Source: Icerya purchasi (Eukaryota; Arthropoda; Insecta; Hemiptera; Monophlebidae). Taken from it: a DNA stretch of 64,000 nt. The DNA is taken from NCBI GenBank assembly GCA_039619475.1, contig CM077115.1, positions 506,437,352-506,501,351 on the forward strand, in the 5' to 3' direction. The notes under the pieces were generated by a model, which worked only from the letters and a program-made list of their open reading frames with translations, did not search any database and had not been told where the DNA came from. A program made the translations under genes and the position numbers. Of the stretch, positions 23,218-35,800 are shown in pieces. Each line of letters begins with the position of its first letter. Position 1 is the first letter of the stretch.

Positions 23218-26200
23218 GTATTCTTCAGAAATTTACAAAAACAGTGAAGTAAAAAATAATAAAAATGAACATTGTATTGTATCCATTGTGTACTGCAACA
23301 TTGGCCAGAGAGGCACGGATGAATGGAGTTTAGATTATCTAAGACTGATAAGGAAATTTCAAACCTATACTGGCGCGCATATGAGAACCGTCCTAAATAC
23401 GAGCTGCGCACATTTTTGTCGGTTATTTAATAATTTGAGAAGATTTTTGCGTCTGCTTCACGAACTCGAAATTCAAATTTTTATATTAAGAAAAATATTA
23501 TACGCAGTTCGTAGAAATGTATTGACTGTAATAATACATTTTCCCTGTCCTATTCTATCTTTAACATATCGAAAAATTCCGGATGAGAATTGGTGGCCAA
23601 CATTTGAATTCTGCGAGTAGCTTTACACAATAACGAAACAATCGAAACTGACGTTCGAGAAACACTCCCTCGATATTCTTTTCAGTCGGAAGCAGAAAGC
23701 CTTATACTGTGCAAAGTAAAAGGCGAAAGATTTATTCGCAAATGAAGAGAAGCAAGAGACTGTGCAAAGATTTCCCCTGTTCTTTGTTTTCTATGAAATT
23801 CTTTGTTTTCGATGAAATTTTTTACACATCGATAAAACAGTCGGACACACTTTTCCACCCTTAATCATCGAAATATATTATTACAACTGCACACAGGCAA
23901 ACCGGTTTTTAGTAATAATTTAAAAGTTAACACCGAAACGAGACTGATGTTTACCGCGGGAAGATTACCCCGATTTTTTTTGTAACATAACTTCTCCACC
24001 CTCTCTACATCGGCGGCTCTCATTCCAAGGTAAACAATCAATATTATTTTCGATAATTTTCCGCCCCTGAATAGAAAACGGGGTTTTTCACTTCGGACAT
24101 AGTCAGTCGGCGCTGCTTCCCGCGTTTGGTTATGAGAATTAAGATAATTTATCAATGGAACATTTTTTTTTTTTCTGGTGCTATGTGTAAAGAGGACCGA
24201 ATTAGGAAGTGGTTCAATTATTTCGGTGGTCTACAATAATAATTTTCATAAGACAAGAAAAAAAAATGCACGATTTTAATTGAGACGTATCATTAAGAGC
24301 AAAAAAAAATTTGAAAGGGACTCACATCGATTTTTTTTTATACGAATGAATTTGGATTACTAATCCTACTATAGTGAAAAGATTGTATCCATTTCGCCGG
24401 GAATTAATGATAGATTGACGAAAATAAAATGAAAAATCACCATTTTTCTGTAATTCAGCTAGAAACTATAGAGGTTGTCGAGGAAGAGTTGGAAGGAAGA
24501 GCCGAATCTGAATTCAGAATAAGCGGAAATGCAAAAATCATCGGATAAAACTCGGCGTGTATAGAGTATTTTTACGAACACGAAATAAAAAGTAAAAAAA
24601 AAAAAAAATGATTAGAATTCGAGCTGTTTATTTATTTTTTTTGCTTTTACGCTTCGAAGCGATTCTTACCTGTTGATCGATTTGATCGTAATAGGTGCCG
24701 ATAGTAGGCGAAACTGTGTACGAATTACACATTCTTATAAATACCAAAAAATTACAAATTTTCCGCGACATCTTACGGAATAAATAGTTCAAATTTTTCG
24801 AAATTCTATAAGGTACGAAAAGATGTTTTTCTTTTTGAAACTTATCCCGTAAAATATTTCGGAAAAGCTTTGACCACACCGAGCAGACATGCCTAATTAA
24901 CTATGTGGACATAACACTCGTCTTCGCTATACGGCTAGGGCTGATTGATCGTTATCGCGACCGATCGGGAAAGACGGATTCGAGCGATTATCGCCTAGAA
25001 TAATCGATTAATTGTCTGTTTATTTTTACAGCTGCCCCGGTTACTTTGTAAATTTCGCGAAAGTTAAAGCCTCTGTGTCGCCCCGATCATAAAGGATGAC
25101 GCCTTCTGTCTGCGTGCGTGCGTGCGTGCGTGCGACGTGCGTGTACGGGTACATAACAAAGCTATTGTGTGTAGACGAGTTTTGGGTATTTTTTCTGTTG
25201 GCGATTTTGTTCGCGGACCTCGGACGCGGAGAACGTCACACAATAATAGAACGCCGAAGACATAGACTGCCGGTGGCAGCCTCTGTCTATCAAAGATCGC
25301 AATATCGACACGGCGTAACAGAACCTGAACTCACCAGGAGTTCGGAAATCAGCGAAGCGTTATCATTTTTCTGGCCTCCTTCCTTTACACATGTTGTGTA
25401 GGCTTTAACCGGATTAATGCGAACCAAATTTCTTCCCGAAGGAATTAGTTGATGGGATAAACAGTGACATAGCAGAGAGGTTTCTGAGCTCTTCGTTATT
25501 TTCCTATTTATACGCACACGTACGTACACGTGTGGCGGATTCGTGGCTAAATCGACGGTCGGCAGGGCTTTCGGCGAACAGGAATTTTTCCGAGATGTAT
25601 CTTTAAAAAGATATCACCTAGCAGATGAAGATAAATCGGCCCTTAGGGTATCCGGTTACAATAACGTTATATCGCAAAGCGCGTTCTATTAGCTGCGGAT
25701 GCGTGCAATTGCGCGCTCACTCGAGCCATTATTAAGTAAGCAAACAGAAGGTGGCACCGATGTGGATCGAGAAAATAGCGGCATATCGAGAAAACTCTTC
25801 GCTAATAACATATTGAACTATTCACGCAGTTTGGTAACTTTCTGCTGGACTTGGCTAGATTTTTTTGTTTGTGTGTGTGTGTGTGGTGGTGGGGGGGGGC
25901 TCGAAAAGTCCCGTTCTGACTAACCTCATAAACCTCATTAATTTGCTGAGATACCTTTTATCTTTATTGATTTCTTTTTCCCTTTCACATTGTTTTAGCA
26001 TTGTATCGCCTTTACTCATACCAATTACGGAACAAGTTGCAAGAGACTTTTGGACTATGTTACTTAAGAATGTTGTTATGTATTCTCGGTTTTACTTTAG
26101 GGGTGCGATAGGCCATCGACTCGGGCACGGAAAGGAAGATCGAAGCATTCAAAATGTGTCTATACGGGAGAATTTTAAAAATTACTTTTCAGGAATGATA

Positions 26201-28492
26201 AAGCACTCTGCAAAACCAATTAAATGAGCTTGCGTCAACTTTGGAAGGAAGAAAAATAACATACACGCGATGATGCGGATGGGCATACATCATCATGTAG
26301 GGAGGTTAACACGAGCTTTTGAGATTTATCAATCTGTCGGCAGAAGCGGGCTGGTTATTCGGGTTGTTTAAAGAATTTGCAGTGCTGATTGCGATGTTCA
26401 TTTCTTTCAGGGAAGCGGTGTTAGCAGATTGCAATGATCGCTCAACTTCAGTTACGAAAGAAGATTAGCTTCACCGCCATTTTTCATTCGGTTTTGATTA
26501 TTATACACTAATCCGAAAATTCCCTATGTCGACTTACTAGGGTGCGAAGAAAAAATAAGGCGCCCCCCCCCCGAATATTACGGGTAGTGTATTGACTTCA
26601 GATATCAAGGGTCTCAGCATTTTCAGATAAAAAATTATCCGTAAAATTTAATTCTTAACGCCATCACTTCATTATAAACGAATAGCTGAGACTTAAAGAT
26701 ATTATCAAAATTATTCGTAAGGTTCAAAAAGATGCAAAGTAATTGAAAGTTTCAAAAAAGAGCGCTATCGCACAAAGGTAACTCCAGAAAAGATTCAGCC
26801 CGCACTACTGGTAAAATTAAATCTTTATAGACATGCCGTCTGCTGCCCCGGGGATAATTAGAGTTAAAAGATTTATAATCGCTAGCGAGTCGCGTGCTTC
26901 TAAACAGCCGAGACCTGAAAGAATTATTGTTTCCCTCTTTCGATAAACCAGCTGCAGAAGTGTTCTATCGCCGTCGCTGTTACATTGCGTGTTACACACG
27001 TTCACTGATTATTCCAGCGATCCGCAGTTGCCTCTATTTACCTTATTATCAGTAGGCTCATCGAGATCACGCAGACAGTTCGTTCCTGTTTATTCTAAAT
27101 CTAATTTAATTCCTTCTTTGGCCATCTCGTCGCTTATTTAAAATACTTTGAAATAACTTCCAATAGTTTTCGTTTTTCTTTTTCTTTTTATATTTTATGA
27201 ATATATTATAAATATATATATATATATATATGTGACAAGCCATTTAAAAAAAACATTTTCTTTAAAAAAAAAGATTTTATTTCAAAATTATTTACATTCC
27301 ATTCCTGCGTCCCGTTCGATTCTAGATTCGTTAATCATTTTTGAAGATTCGTGAATATTTCAATTATGATCACCGGAGGAGGCTTTTTCTCCGTAGGGAC
27401 AAAATTGAAAAAAGATATTTTGATTTGAAAAAACACCTTAATATTGCATTAAAAAGGTGAAAGATTAGTTTTTTAATTAATCCCTGGGATTAAGTTTATC
27501 AATAGTTCATCCGAAATTAGTTGCAAATAGTTTTATTTTCGCCAAAAATTAACGCTTGCGTTTTTTAGTTTTATAAAAATTCCATTTAAAAAAAACAAAA
27601 AAAAACTATTTTTTCTTAAATTTCCACGTCATACAGATTTTATTGATCTCATTTTTCACCAATTTTTCGTTTTCGATTTTTTTCCTTTTTTCAAATTCTC
27701 AGAACCTCAACGGCTTCTACTGTCCCTCTAGTGGTTTAGGTTAAAACGGTTAATGTTATCACATTAATTACGCCGCAAGAACAAAAAATGTTTTATTTAA
27801 ATGAATACACAGACCGCCAAAAGGACACATCATTAAAGGTTTATTTTTTACACTTTCATCCTTGGCCCCCACCTGTACGGTATTGATAATTTAGAACCGC
27901 ACAAAAAAAAACTGAAAACAAAGGAAAAAAAGTAGACCATGATTTCTCGATTAATAAATAAGCCGTACAAACGTATAGTTTTAAAAAGAAACCCGCAGTT
28001 GCTCTTTGTCTAAAAATTTTTAGACATTATATTCCCAGTGCACGATACTACAAAAAACTCACTTTACTTTATACGGTGAATTGTTTTCATTTAAGAATTT
28101 TTTAGTATAACCGACATTATAAATGTGCGGATGGATTGAATCATTTTCAGCTTGGTGGTAGAAAAATAAAAACCCCGAAATCATTATCGTCTTTAGCTTT
28201 TATCTGAAGTATACACATGGCGAATGCTCAGATACTTCCAGTCATGTGGCGAAGTACTCTAAAGCAAATTAAAAAAGTTCCTTGGCAGCAGAGATTAACC
28301 TCTGTCTAGAGGGTACAAGTACATTATTTCCGAATTTTGAACGCCAATTTTTTTTCACATAAATTTAATTTTTTATTTTTTGAAATTAAAAAAAAAAAAA
28401 CTAACTTGTTAATTTCGCTTTGTCTGTACGTGCGATTGTATATGGAGTTAATTCCATATTTCAACATTTTTCTGTTTTATCAGCATTCTCCA

Positions 28493-28548
<56 letters not shown>

Positions 28549-30650
28549 ATATATACATATACATACATATATACATATACATATACATATATACATATAC
28601 ATTATAATATATATATATATATATATATATTGCTGACAAAGATTGCGCTGATATTTTGCGACATTACCTTCTTTTTAACATTAGAAATACCCTGCAAACA
28701 GGTAACACTGTCAGGAAAAATTATTATCACCATTATTGGGGTTTATGCGAGTCAAGGTGTCAGCGCTGGCTGTGCTGTATTATTAAAGAGTAACTTAAAC
28801 TATTCTTTCTGGCAGTACATTTGGTTGGTCACCGCGTGCTACAAAAGAGTGGGCGTCACTCGGTCATAGCGGTTGTGCATTTCTTATGCACTTTTTCAAA
28901 GAAACATCAGAAACTGCACGCTGCTGTAAAGGTTTGTTTACATAAGAATTTTGCTCGCTTCGTTGCATTTCTTACAGATATTTCGAAAATTGTCCATAAA
29001 GTAATTTTTACATTAATAATGAAATTTTGTCAAACATCTGTCGACCGCATTCACGCCGTTAGAAGCCAGCTGGTTAACTGTCGATGCTGAACACGAAGTT
29101 GCCGTAGTCTAATTAATTCGATTATTAAGGATATTCTGTGCGCAATTAATGCTGAATTAAAAAGCGGGAAACTTGATTAATTTCGGTCTTAAACTGATTA
29201 TATGCGAGGTAAAAGTATCAAAAAAACAATACGGATTTCAAAATCTGCTCTGAAAGTATTTTTCAAAAAAAAAAAATGCGTTAAAAAATAAAAATATTTA
29301 TTTGACGAAAAATAAAAGATATTTTAGAATACTTAAGGATGTTAACATTAATTTTTTAGAATCGGTACCAAATTCGAAATGCAAAACAATAATTAAAAAC
29401 CATTTAAATAGCGGAACAATAAAATTGCTCATTTCACCTAAGCCATATGTGATCGCTCTTAAACAACATACTTCTGGCAGTAGTTGGTATCAAATTTAAA
29501 CTGCAACAATCAAAAAACCGTATCAATTGAGTATAACAATACAATCACTCGTTTAATCACTTTCGTTTTCTTTATAAAACGAACGATTATGATCTATTAT
29601 TGTACTCGTTTAAGATGGTTTTCTAATCGTTGCATTTTGTGAATTTGATGCCGACTAGTATTAATGCTGTTTAAAACGCAATATCCCCTTTGAGGTACAT
29701 ATTGGACCGTCTCTATCGAATAATTACTTTTTAATTTTTAGGAATTTTTCAACAATTTTATTTCATAATTTCCAGTACTTTTAGCGATAACATAGATCAA
29801 CCAAAAATTAGCTGAGTATTGCGATTCATTCAAATATAATATACTCAACAACGACACGCTATGACAATTTGAAATTCATTATATTCGTTCGAATCTACGT
29901 TTATGTAAATCAACACTGATAGTATATTGAACGACACGCATTCATCATTCCTTTTATTTCAAAATTTTAGCGCTTAAATTTTATTCGAGGTTTTGTATTT
30001 CTCGTTTGTATCCGAATGACGAAAAAACGGTGATTAAAAAGGAAAAGTACAATTCCATGGTTACTACAGATAGGCTGCGGGTAGTTTTAACATTTTTTAC
30101 CAGATTTTTGTCCAGTTATATTAAATCAATCTACCATTTCTACAGCAAATAGCACTGATAATGTTTTAAGTGAATAATGTTCGTTATCTCGCAGAGTTTC
30201 TTTAAAAAGACCACCTTTTTTTTTACGTAATTTGATGATAACTCGATAAATAATCACTGATAATCTTTGGCACTCATACGAGACCACCATTGATCGGTTC
30301 ACTTTCGAATAAAGGCAATCGCTAAAATTTGTGCGGATGGTTATTACGCGTGAACGAACAAAAAAAAAAGACATGTGCTCCCAAATGTATATAATCTTCT
30401 TGTTTTGAAGTAATTTTTTTTTATCCATCTGATTTTAATCTCACGTAAATACTACGAAGATACACTTAGCAGCGAGTTTCCCTTTTCAATTTAAGTTAGT
30501 TCAAATTATATCCGACATCTTGCGAATTTTTGATTGTTGTAATTATTAAGTTAGACATGTCAGAGCGCTGCCTGCATTTATTCTCTTCAGCATCTAAGGG
30601 AAACAGTATAACATTCGATTTATTCCATTATTCGATAGAATATATATTAT
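23218..30650. other. long AT-rich spacer, no gene recognised
   Basis: About 7.4 kb without a supportable gene. Composition is more balanced around 24890-25560. The region holds a (GCGT)n run at 25110-25133, a GT/G tract at 25869-25900, a C10 run at 26564-26574, TA repeats at 27208-27231 and the large TA block at 28495-28630. Open frames such as 23111-23620 or 25865-26227 have no recognisable domain. A 26.8-27.1-kb stretch is less AT-rich and could be regulatory, but nothing specific can be shown. Confidence 0.45.
28495..28630. repeat. compound TA/CATA microsatellite
   Basis: (TA)n of about 50 bp, then interspersed CATATA variants, then another (TA)n. It generates artefactual Ile-Tyr open frames on both strands. 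Confidence 0.95.
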
Positions 30651-30668
30651 ATACATATATATATATAT

Positions 30669-31161
30669 AACTCGGCCATTTTGGCCTTCCAAGGGGTTGT
30701 GCTCCTTGACCCCTCTTACTTACATTTCTGTCTGTATAAAATGATAGCCAGATTTTATAACGAAAAAATGTTCCAATTTTATATAATAAAAAAAAATACA
30801 ACCAATAATTTATACCACAAATTTTATTAAACTACCGAAATAACTTAACAAACTGCAACACATATAAATAATAATTTTTTTGCGTTTCCATTCTTCTTCT
30901 TCGTACAACCCGATTCGGGTATAGCTTAACCACTTTTCATGGATTCAACCATGTGACGAAATGCGTCTCGATTTCTTGCAATCTGGAACAATTCTCCTAC
31001 TTTTGTAACTCCAGTCCATTGCTTAATATTTTGGAGCCAAGAAATCCTTCTTCTTCCTTGTCCCCTTTCCCTTCTATCGCTCCCATCATAATAGACATTT
31101 TTTCATTACATAAAATTGGGATATCTTTTCTATTGGGGGCTGGCCTAAGAATTACGTTGTA

Positions 31162-31196
<35 letters not shown>
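30669..31196 (-). mobile_element. hairpin-ended repeat (HINE-like), copy B
   Basis: Inverted orientation relative to copy A. The left border next to TA repeats reads CTCGGCCATTTTGGCC, then CCAAGGGGTTGTGCTCCTTG (decayed form of the hairpin) and CCCCTCTTAC. The right border reads GGCCTAAGAATTACGTTGTAATTAA, then (TA)n up to 31196. The middle is disrupted: between about 30790 and 31095 lies an unrelated LINE 3' fragment, with ATTTTATATAATA-like element text on one side and TTACATAAAATTGGGAT on the other. Confidence 0.6.
30926..31095 (-). pseudogene. LINE C-terminal fragment inside copy B
   Basis: On the minus strand, text from about 31090 to 30928 reads RGQGRRRISWLQNIKQWTG, then VGELFQIARNRDAFRHMVE, ending SMKSG and a TAA stop at 30928-30926. 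This is the typical C-terminal tail of RTE/L2-like arthropod LINEs (GRRR-x-SWL...WTG...LF..A..R..FR.MV). Only about 55 codons remain and no RT is present. The downstream A/T-rich text to about 30790 is presumably its 3' UTR. Confidence 0.7.
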
Positions 31197-31197
<1 letters not shown>

Positions 31198-31393
31198 CCA
31201 TGAAAAGGACTAATTTTATTGAGTTCCATTTGTGTCAGAAGTTCAGTCTAGTTTTGGTTGTAGTAACTGACACATTCTTATATTTTGAACAACTACCTAC
31301 CTTCAGACAGAGTTATATGTATTTTACCGTCGTCAGACAGTCAAAGCATGGTGTTTTTTTTTTTTTTAATTACTTGTTTATTATGTGTATTGC
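31198..31393. other. short spacer
   Basis: No feature other than a T run near 31356-31368. Confidence 0.5.
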
Positions 31394-31401
31394 ATGCACA
31401 A

Positions 31402-31697
31402 CAGGCCCGTGCCTAGAATTTTGGAGGGGGGGGTGAAAATTTTCTTCGCATATTTATTTTATAAATAAAAATACATTTTTCACTAATATTCATGCTATTA
31501 ATAATTTCCATCATCTTGATTTATATATTAATAATTTAAATAAACGAATTACTGTATAAACAATAAAAATTACATATGTTATTGATTATACTCGTAACAA
31601 AAAATTTTGCATAAAATATTAATGAAGTACCTAAGCTATTTCAATTCTCATGGGGGGGGAGTTAACCCCCAAAACCCACCCTGTGGGCACGGCCTTG
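31402..31697. mobile_element. hAT-type MITE with perfect 8-bp TSD
   Basis: A 296-bp non-coding element. The left end is CAGGCCCGTGCC and the right end, read inverted, is CAAGGCCGTGCC. Both ends are followed inward by G-rich/C-rich blocks (GGAGGGGGGGGTG and its counterpart). It is flanked by the exact 8-bp duplication ATGCACAA (31394-31401 and 31698-31705). An 8-bp TSD with short CAG/CAA-starting inverted repeats is the signature of the hAT superfamily. There is no transposase, so it was mobilised in trans. A similar end lies at 63709. Confidence 0.9.
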
Positions 31698-31705
31698 ATG
31701 CACAA

Positions 31706-32778
31706 TATCTCTATCCAATTGCGTAGCAGTGGTTCGTTGCGTTGTTTCAAATAGATAAAAGCTTATTAAAAGTCAGGAGTTCTAAAATCCTGTTTTTATA
31801 ATCTTAATCAATTCATGGATTGATTTGTACCAACAGCAAATCATTTTGCCATCTCGTTAAACTTTTTAGATCGGCATAATTTTTACATGTCCTTTAGAGT
31901 TTGCGCCACATATTCCGAACTTCTAGGTCTTCCTCTTAGTTGCTTTGGTCGTGGTTTCATGTTGCTATATATATCCTATTCATTGGCATCGTTTTCCGGC
32001 CATTGCATTCACTTCTTCATTGATGATTTTGTCAGTCCTACTTAACCTCCACTATTTTACCAAAGCGCCGCGCATTTCATACATGTTTAAGATTCCGCGT
32101 AACAGATGACACCCTCGTTAAAGGGGGCCTGCCACGCTTGAAACGAAACATTTCAAGAATCGTGTCCATCGATTAGAGGTTGGAACTGTGATGCTCCTTA
32201 GCAAATGTTAACTTTTCTTGCACTCATCTAGCTTTAATGGCACTTCTTCCATCCCTAGTTATAGTCCTAGATATGAGAATTCTGTAGTCCTTTCTAGTTT
32301 CGCAGAATTCACTTTAATTAAAGTTACATGCATTCTATTTGTCTTTTTTATGTTTACTTTCACAGCTTTATAACACGTACATTTCATTTTCCGCTGGAAT
32401 TCCTCGAAATCGTCAGTACTTTCTGCTAGCATTGTAATATATTATCGGCAAATCTCAGAACGCCTACCATTTCACCTTGTATTACCGGTTTACGAACTAT
32501 TATTAAATCTATTTGTCGCTCCTCCATTCATATGTGTTTCTTAAAAATACGGGGGAAGGCGAGTTGTTGAACGACTCTTTTTTTATCGTCTTTGTATCTT
32601 CTTTTATTCGTAATTGGTTCCTGCAATCTGGTTTTCATATTAATACCGCTTTTGACATTTTCATCACTCCTTCTCTTTTCCATATATAATTCGATCTCTT
32701 AGACTTCTCGCTACTCTTGTATCCTCTGACAATAAAATTCTTACGGAACAGAAAATTTCAAATGATTACGCCATTCTT
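31706..32778. other. spacer, possible old LINE coding traces
   Basis: No intact gene. Around 31900-32500 the plus strand carries text with retroelement-like composition, but no RT motif could be anchored in any frame. Confidence 0.4.
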
Positions 32779-32790
32779 GAAAGTTTACTT
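32779..32790. repeat. target-site duplication, left copy
   Basis: GAAAGTTTACTT directly before the T run of the 4.5-kb LINE, repeated exactly at 37286-37297. Confidence 0.9.
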
Positions 32791-32864
32791 TTTTTTTTTT
32801 TTTTTTGTTTTTGGGCTTGGCCGACTAAGGGCAGCTACCCAGGACAAATGGAGTAGATTAAAGA

Positions 32865-35800
32865 TTAAATTTTAATCCGGTCAGAGATCGATGACAGAAA
32901 AGAGACAAGAATAGGAACCACATTGGATGACGGCAAAGCTAAGATATAGGAAGCACTATATGGAGTAGGATAATTCAGCTTTAACAGCTGAACGTACAGG
33001 ATATTACGCTCGGAGGAAAGACTGGCACATTCAAACAGCACGTGGTCAGGATCACAAACAAAGGAACAGTCGCCAGAGTGCAAAGGACAATAAGGGGATG
33101 GGAAAAGAGCAAAACGATGCCGAGAGGATGGGAGCAAAGTATGATTGAACCGCAGACGGCAGATGGTAATGATGGAAAAACGTTTAAGAGTAGGAAAATG
33201 ATAGAACCAAGAACAAGAAGGAGGACTAGGCTGAATAAAAAGGTAAAATGAGTTAGGATTGGAAAAGGAGCAAGGATACACATCCGACCAAAGTCTGACA
33301 TTCATTCTTTTGGAGAGGGGAAGTATGTTGTGACCAGGAATCTTTTTAACAAAATGTGGAGAGTGCAACGCTAAGCGTGCTAAGGAGTCCACCGTCTCGT
33401 TACCATCAATACCCGCATGACTTGGAACCCAAAGCAGGTCGATGGAAATGGAATGGGAAAGGGAAAGACTATAGATGAGAGAACGTATACGGAAAACAAT
33501 AAAATCGAGGGAATATGAGGGAAAGGGAGAGGATATAGCCTGAAGAGCACTTTTGGAGTCTGATATAATTAAGTATCTATCAGAAGAACGAGTTGAGGAA
33601 ATAAATATAACGGCTCGAAGAATGGCATAAAGTTCTGCGGAAAAGATGGAGCAAAAAGCCGGGAGCCTGAAGGATTGAGCGGAATTATTGGCTGGAGAGA
33701 AAAAGGCAGCAGCTACTCCTCCTGAACTCTTGGAACCATCAGTAAATATTAAGGAATGAAAAGGAAACGAGGAATTAATAAGAAAATTAAATTCTTGATT
33801 GACAACTGCGGATCCAGAAGTTTTGGATGATGAAGGAAGAGAAAAGAGTTTTGGAGGGTGAAAAAACACGAAGAAGTTAAAAATAAAATAAGGAAGTTTA
33901 CTGTGGGAAATAGTATAGGAGGAGAATTTGTCTAAACGATGAGAAATAAGGGCTAAGATAGGACATTTATTAGGAGAGAAGCGCCATTTATGAAAGATAG
34001 AGAGGTATGTGAGACGAATCTTAGAAAATGAGATAGAAAGTCTTTTTACAAGGAAACTGTATCCTAAATGTGATCGTCGGATAAACAACGGTTTTACATT
34101 CGATTCAGCAAGAAGAGCTGGAATAGGAGTGGAATTAAGCGCCCTTAAGCAAAAACGAAGAACCAAATTTTGTGTTAAATCCAGTTTAGAGAGGAGAGAT
34201 TTTGAGGCATTGCCATATATGAAGGAACAGTAATCTAGTTTAGATAATATGATTGATTTGTACAGCAGGATTAGGATTTGAGGATCACCGCCCCATCTCG
34301 TATGTGACAGGGCCTTGAACAGGTTGAGTCGTTTGCGGCAAGAAATATTAAGGAAATTAATATGCTCAAAGAAGGACAAGCGGCTATTTAGAAACACTCC
34401 AAGATAGCAAAAACAGTTGACTAGGGAAATAGGAAGATTATTCAGAGAAACATTGACCGTGGCTAAATTGTAAGGACGGAGAGAAAATATAACACAGGAG
34501 GATTTAGAAGAAGACGCAGATAGATGAATAGAAGAAAGAGAAAGTTCCAAGACGGACAGTGATCTGTTAAGTACCTCGTTGGCAGTTGTAATATCCATAG
34601 CTGAGGAGTAAAGGAGAATATCGTCTGCATAGAACAGGGAAGAGGAAGAAATAGGAAGAGTGGCAACATTGAGCATATAGATATTAAACAAAGTGGGACT
34701 GAGACAAGAGCCCTGCGGAAGACCACGAAAAACCTTTCTTGAAGGAGAATCTGTTGCAGAAGACAAACGGATAGACCGATTCAGCATAAGGTTGAGAACA
34801 AGATCAACGAAAGTAGGAGGAATACTAATGGATAACATTTTTTCTTTAAGGCAGGGAAGATAAACATTGTCGAAAGCAGCAGAGATATCAATAAAGGCTG
34901 CCAAGGTGTATTTTTTGTCAATAGAGGATTTATATATATCGGATACAAAAAGACTTATACAATCAGCTGGACCAAGGCCCGGACGAAAACCAAACATATT
35001 GCTAGGAAGGATATTCAAGTTTTCCAACCACCAAACGAGACGCCTATTGAGAATACTCTCAAAGAGCTTTCTAAGGCAGGAGGCGAGTGCGATAGGTCGA
35101 AAAGAAGAAGAGTTCTTTTTGGGAATGGGGATGACAATAAATGTGTTCCAAGAGGATGGAGTATTGCATGTATCAACAAAGGAATTAAACAGCGAATTTA
35201 GGAACTGAAGAGCACTGTCAGAAAGATTTTGGAGAACAAGGTAAGGAATTCCATCGATTCCTGGTGAGGATTTAGACGCCTTATGCAAGGAAAATTGGAG
35301 CTCATTAATATGAAAAGGAGAGGTAAGAAAATGAGGAGAGAGGATAGGAGTAGACGATAACATCGTTTCCTCGAGGCATGGAACATAAGGAGGGGCAATT
35401 GAGTCGATAAAGATAGAAAGGTTGTCATCAGAGAGGAAGTGGTTAGAGGAATGACCGGCAGACGAAGATTTAAAAGCCCTGGCAAGACTCCAAATCCGCG
35501 AGAGAGGAGTATTTCGTGTAAAAGAAGAGCAGTACTTTCTCCATGACATTCTCTTAGCGGCTTTTATTGTAGATCTAGTTTTAGCATTAGCCCGTTTATG
35601 TGCAAGAAAGTTCTCCAAAGTGGAATTGGAGCGAAAGGTTCTGAAGGTTCGAGAACTAAGGTCATAAGCACGTTTACACTCATCGTTCCACCATAAATAG
35701 GAAGAGGATTTAGGTTTAGTTTGAGAGGGAAAACGGGGAGGAGGACACGACAAAGAAAGAGCATTAGTAATTGCTAGGATGAAAGAGTTATATTGGCACT

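Noticed and set aside
23111..23620. 169-codon plus-strand frame
   Set aside because: Its start lies antisense within the truncated LINE and it crosses the insertion border and TSD, so it cannot be an ancestral gene. No domain seen.
28420..28869. 149-codon frame with Ile-Tyr repeats
   Set aside because: Translation of a TA microsatellite. Similar artefacts occur at 60764-61168 and 42361-42718.
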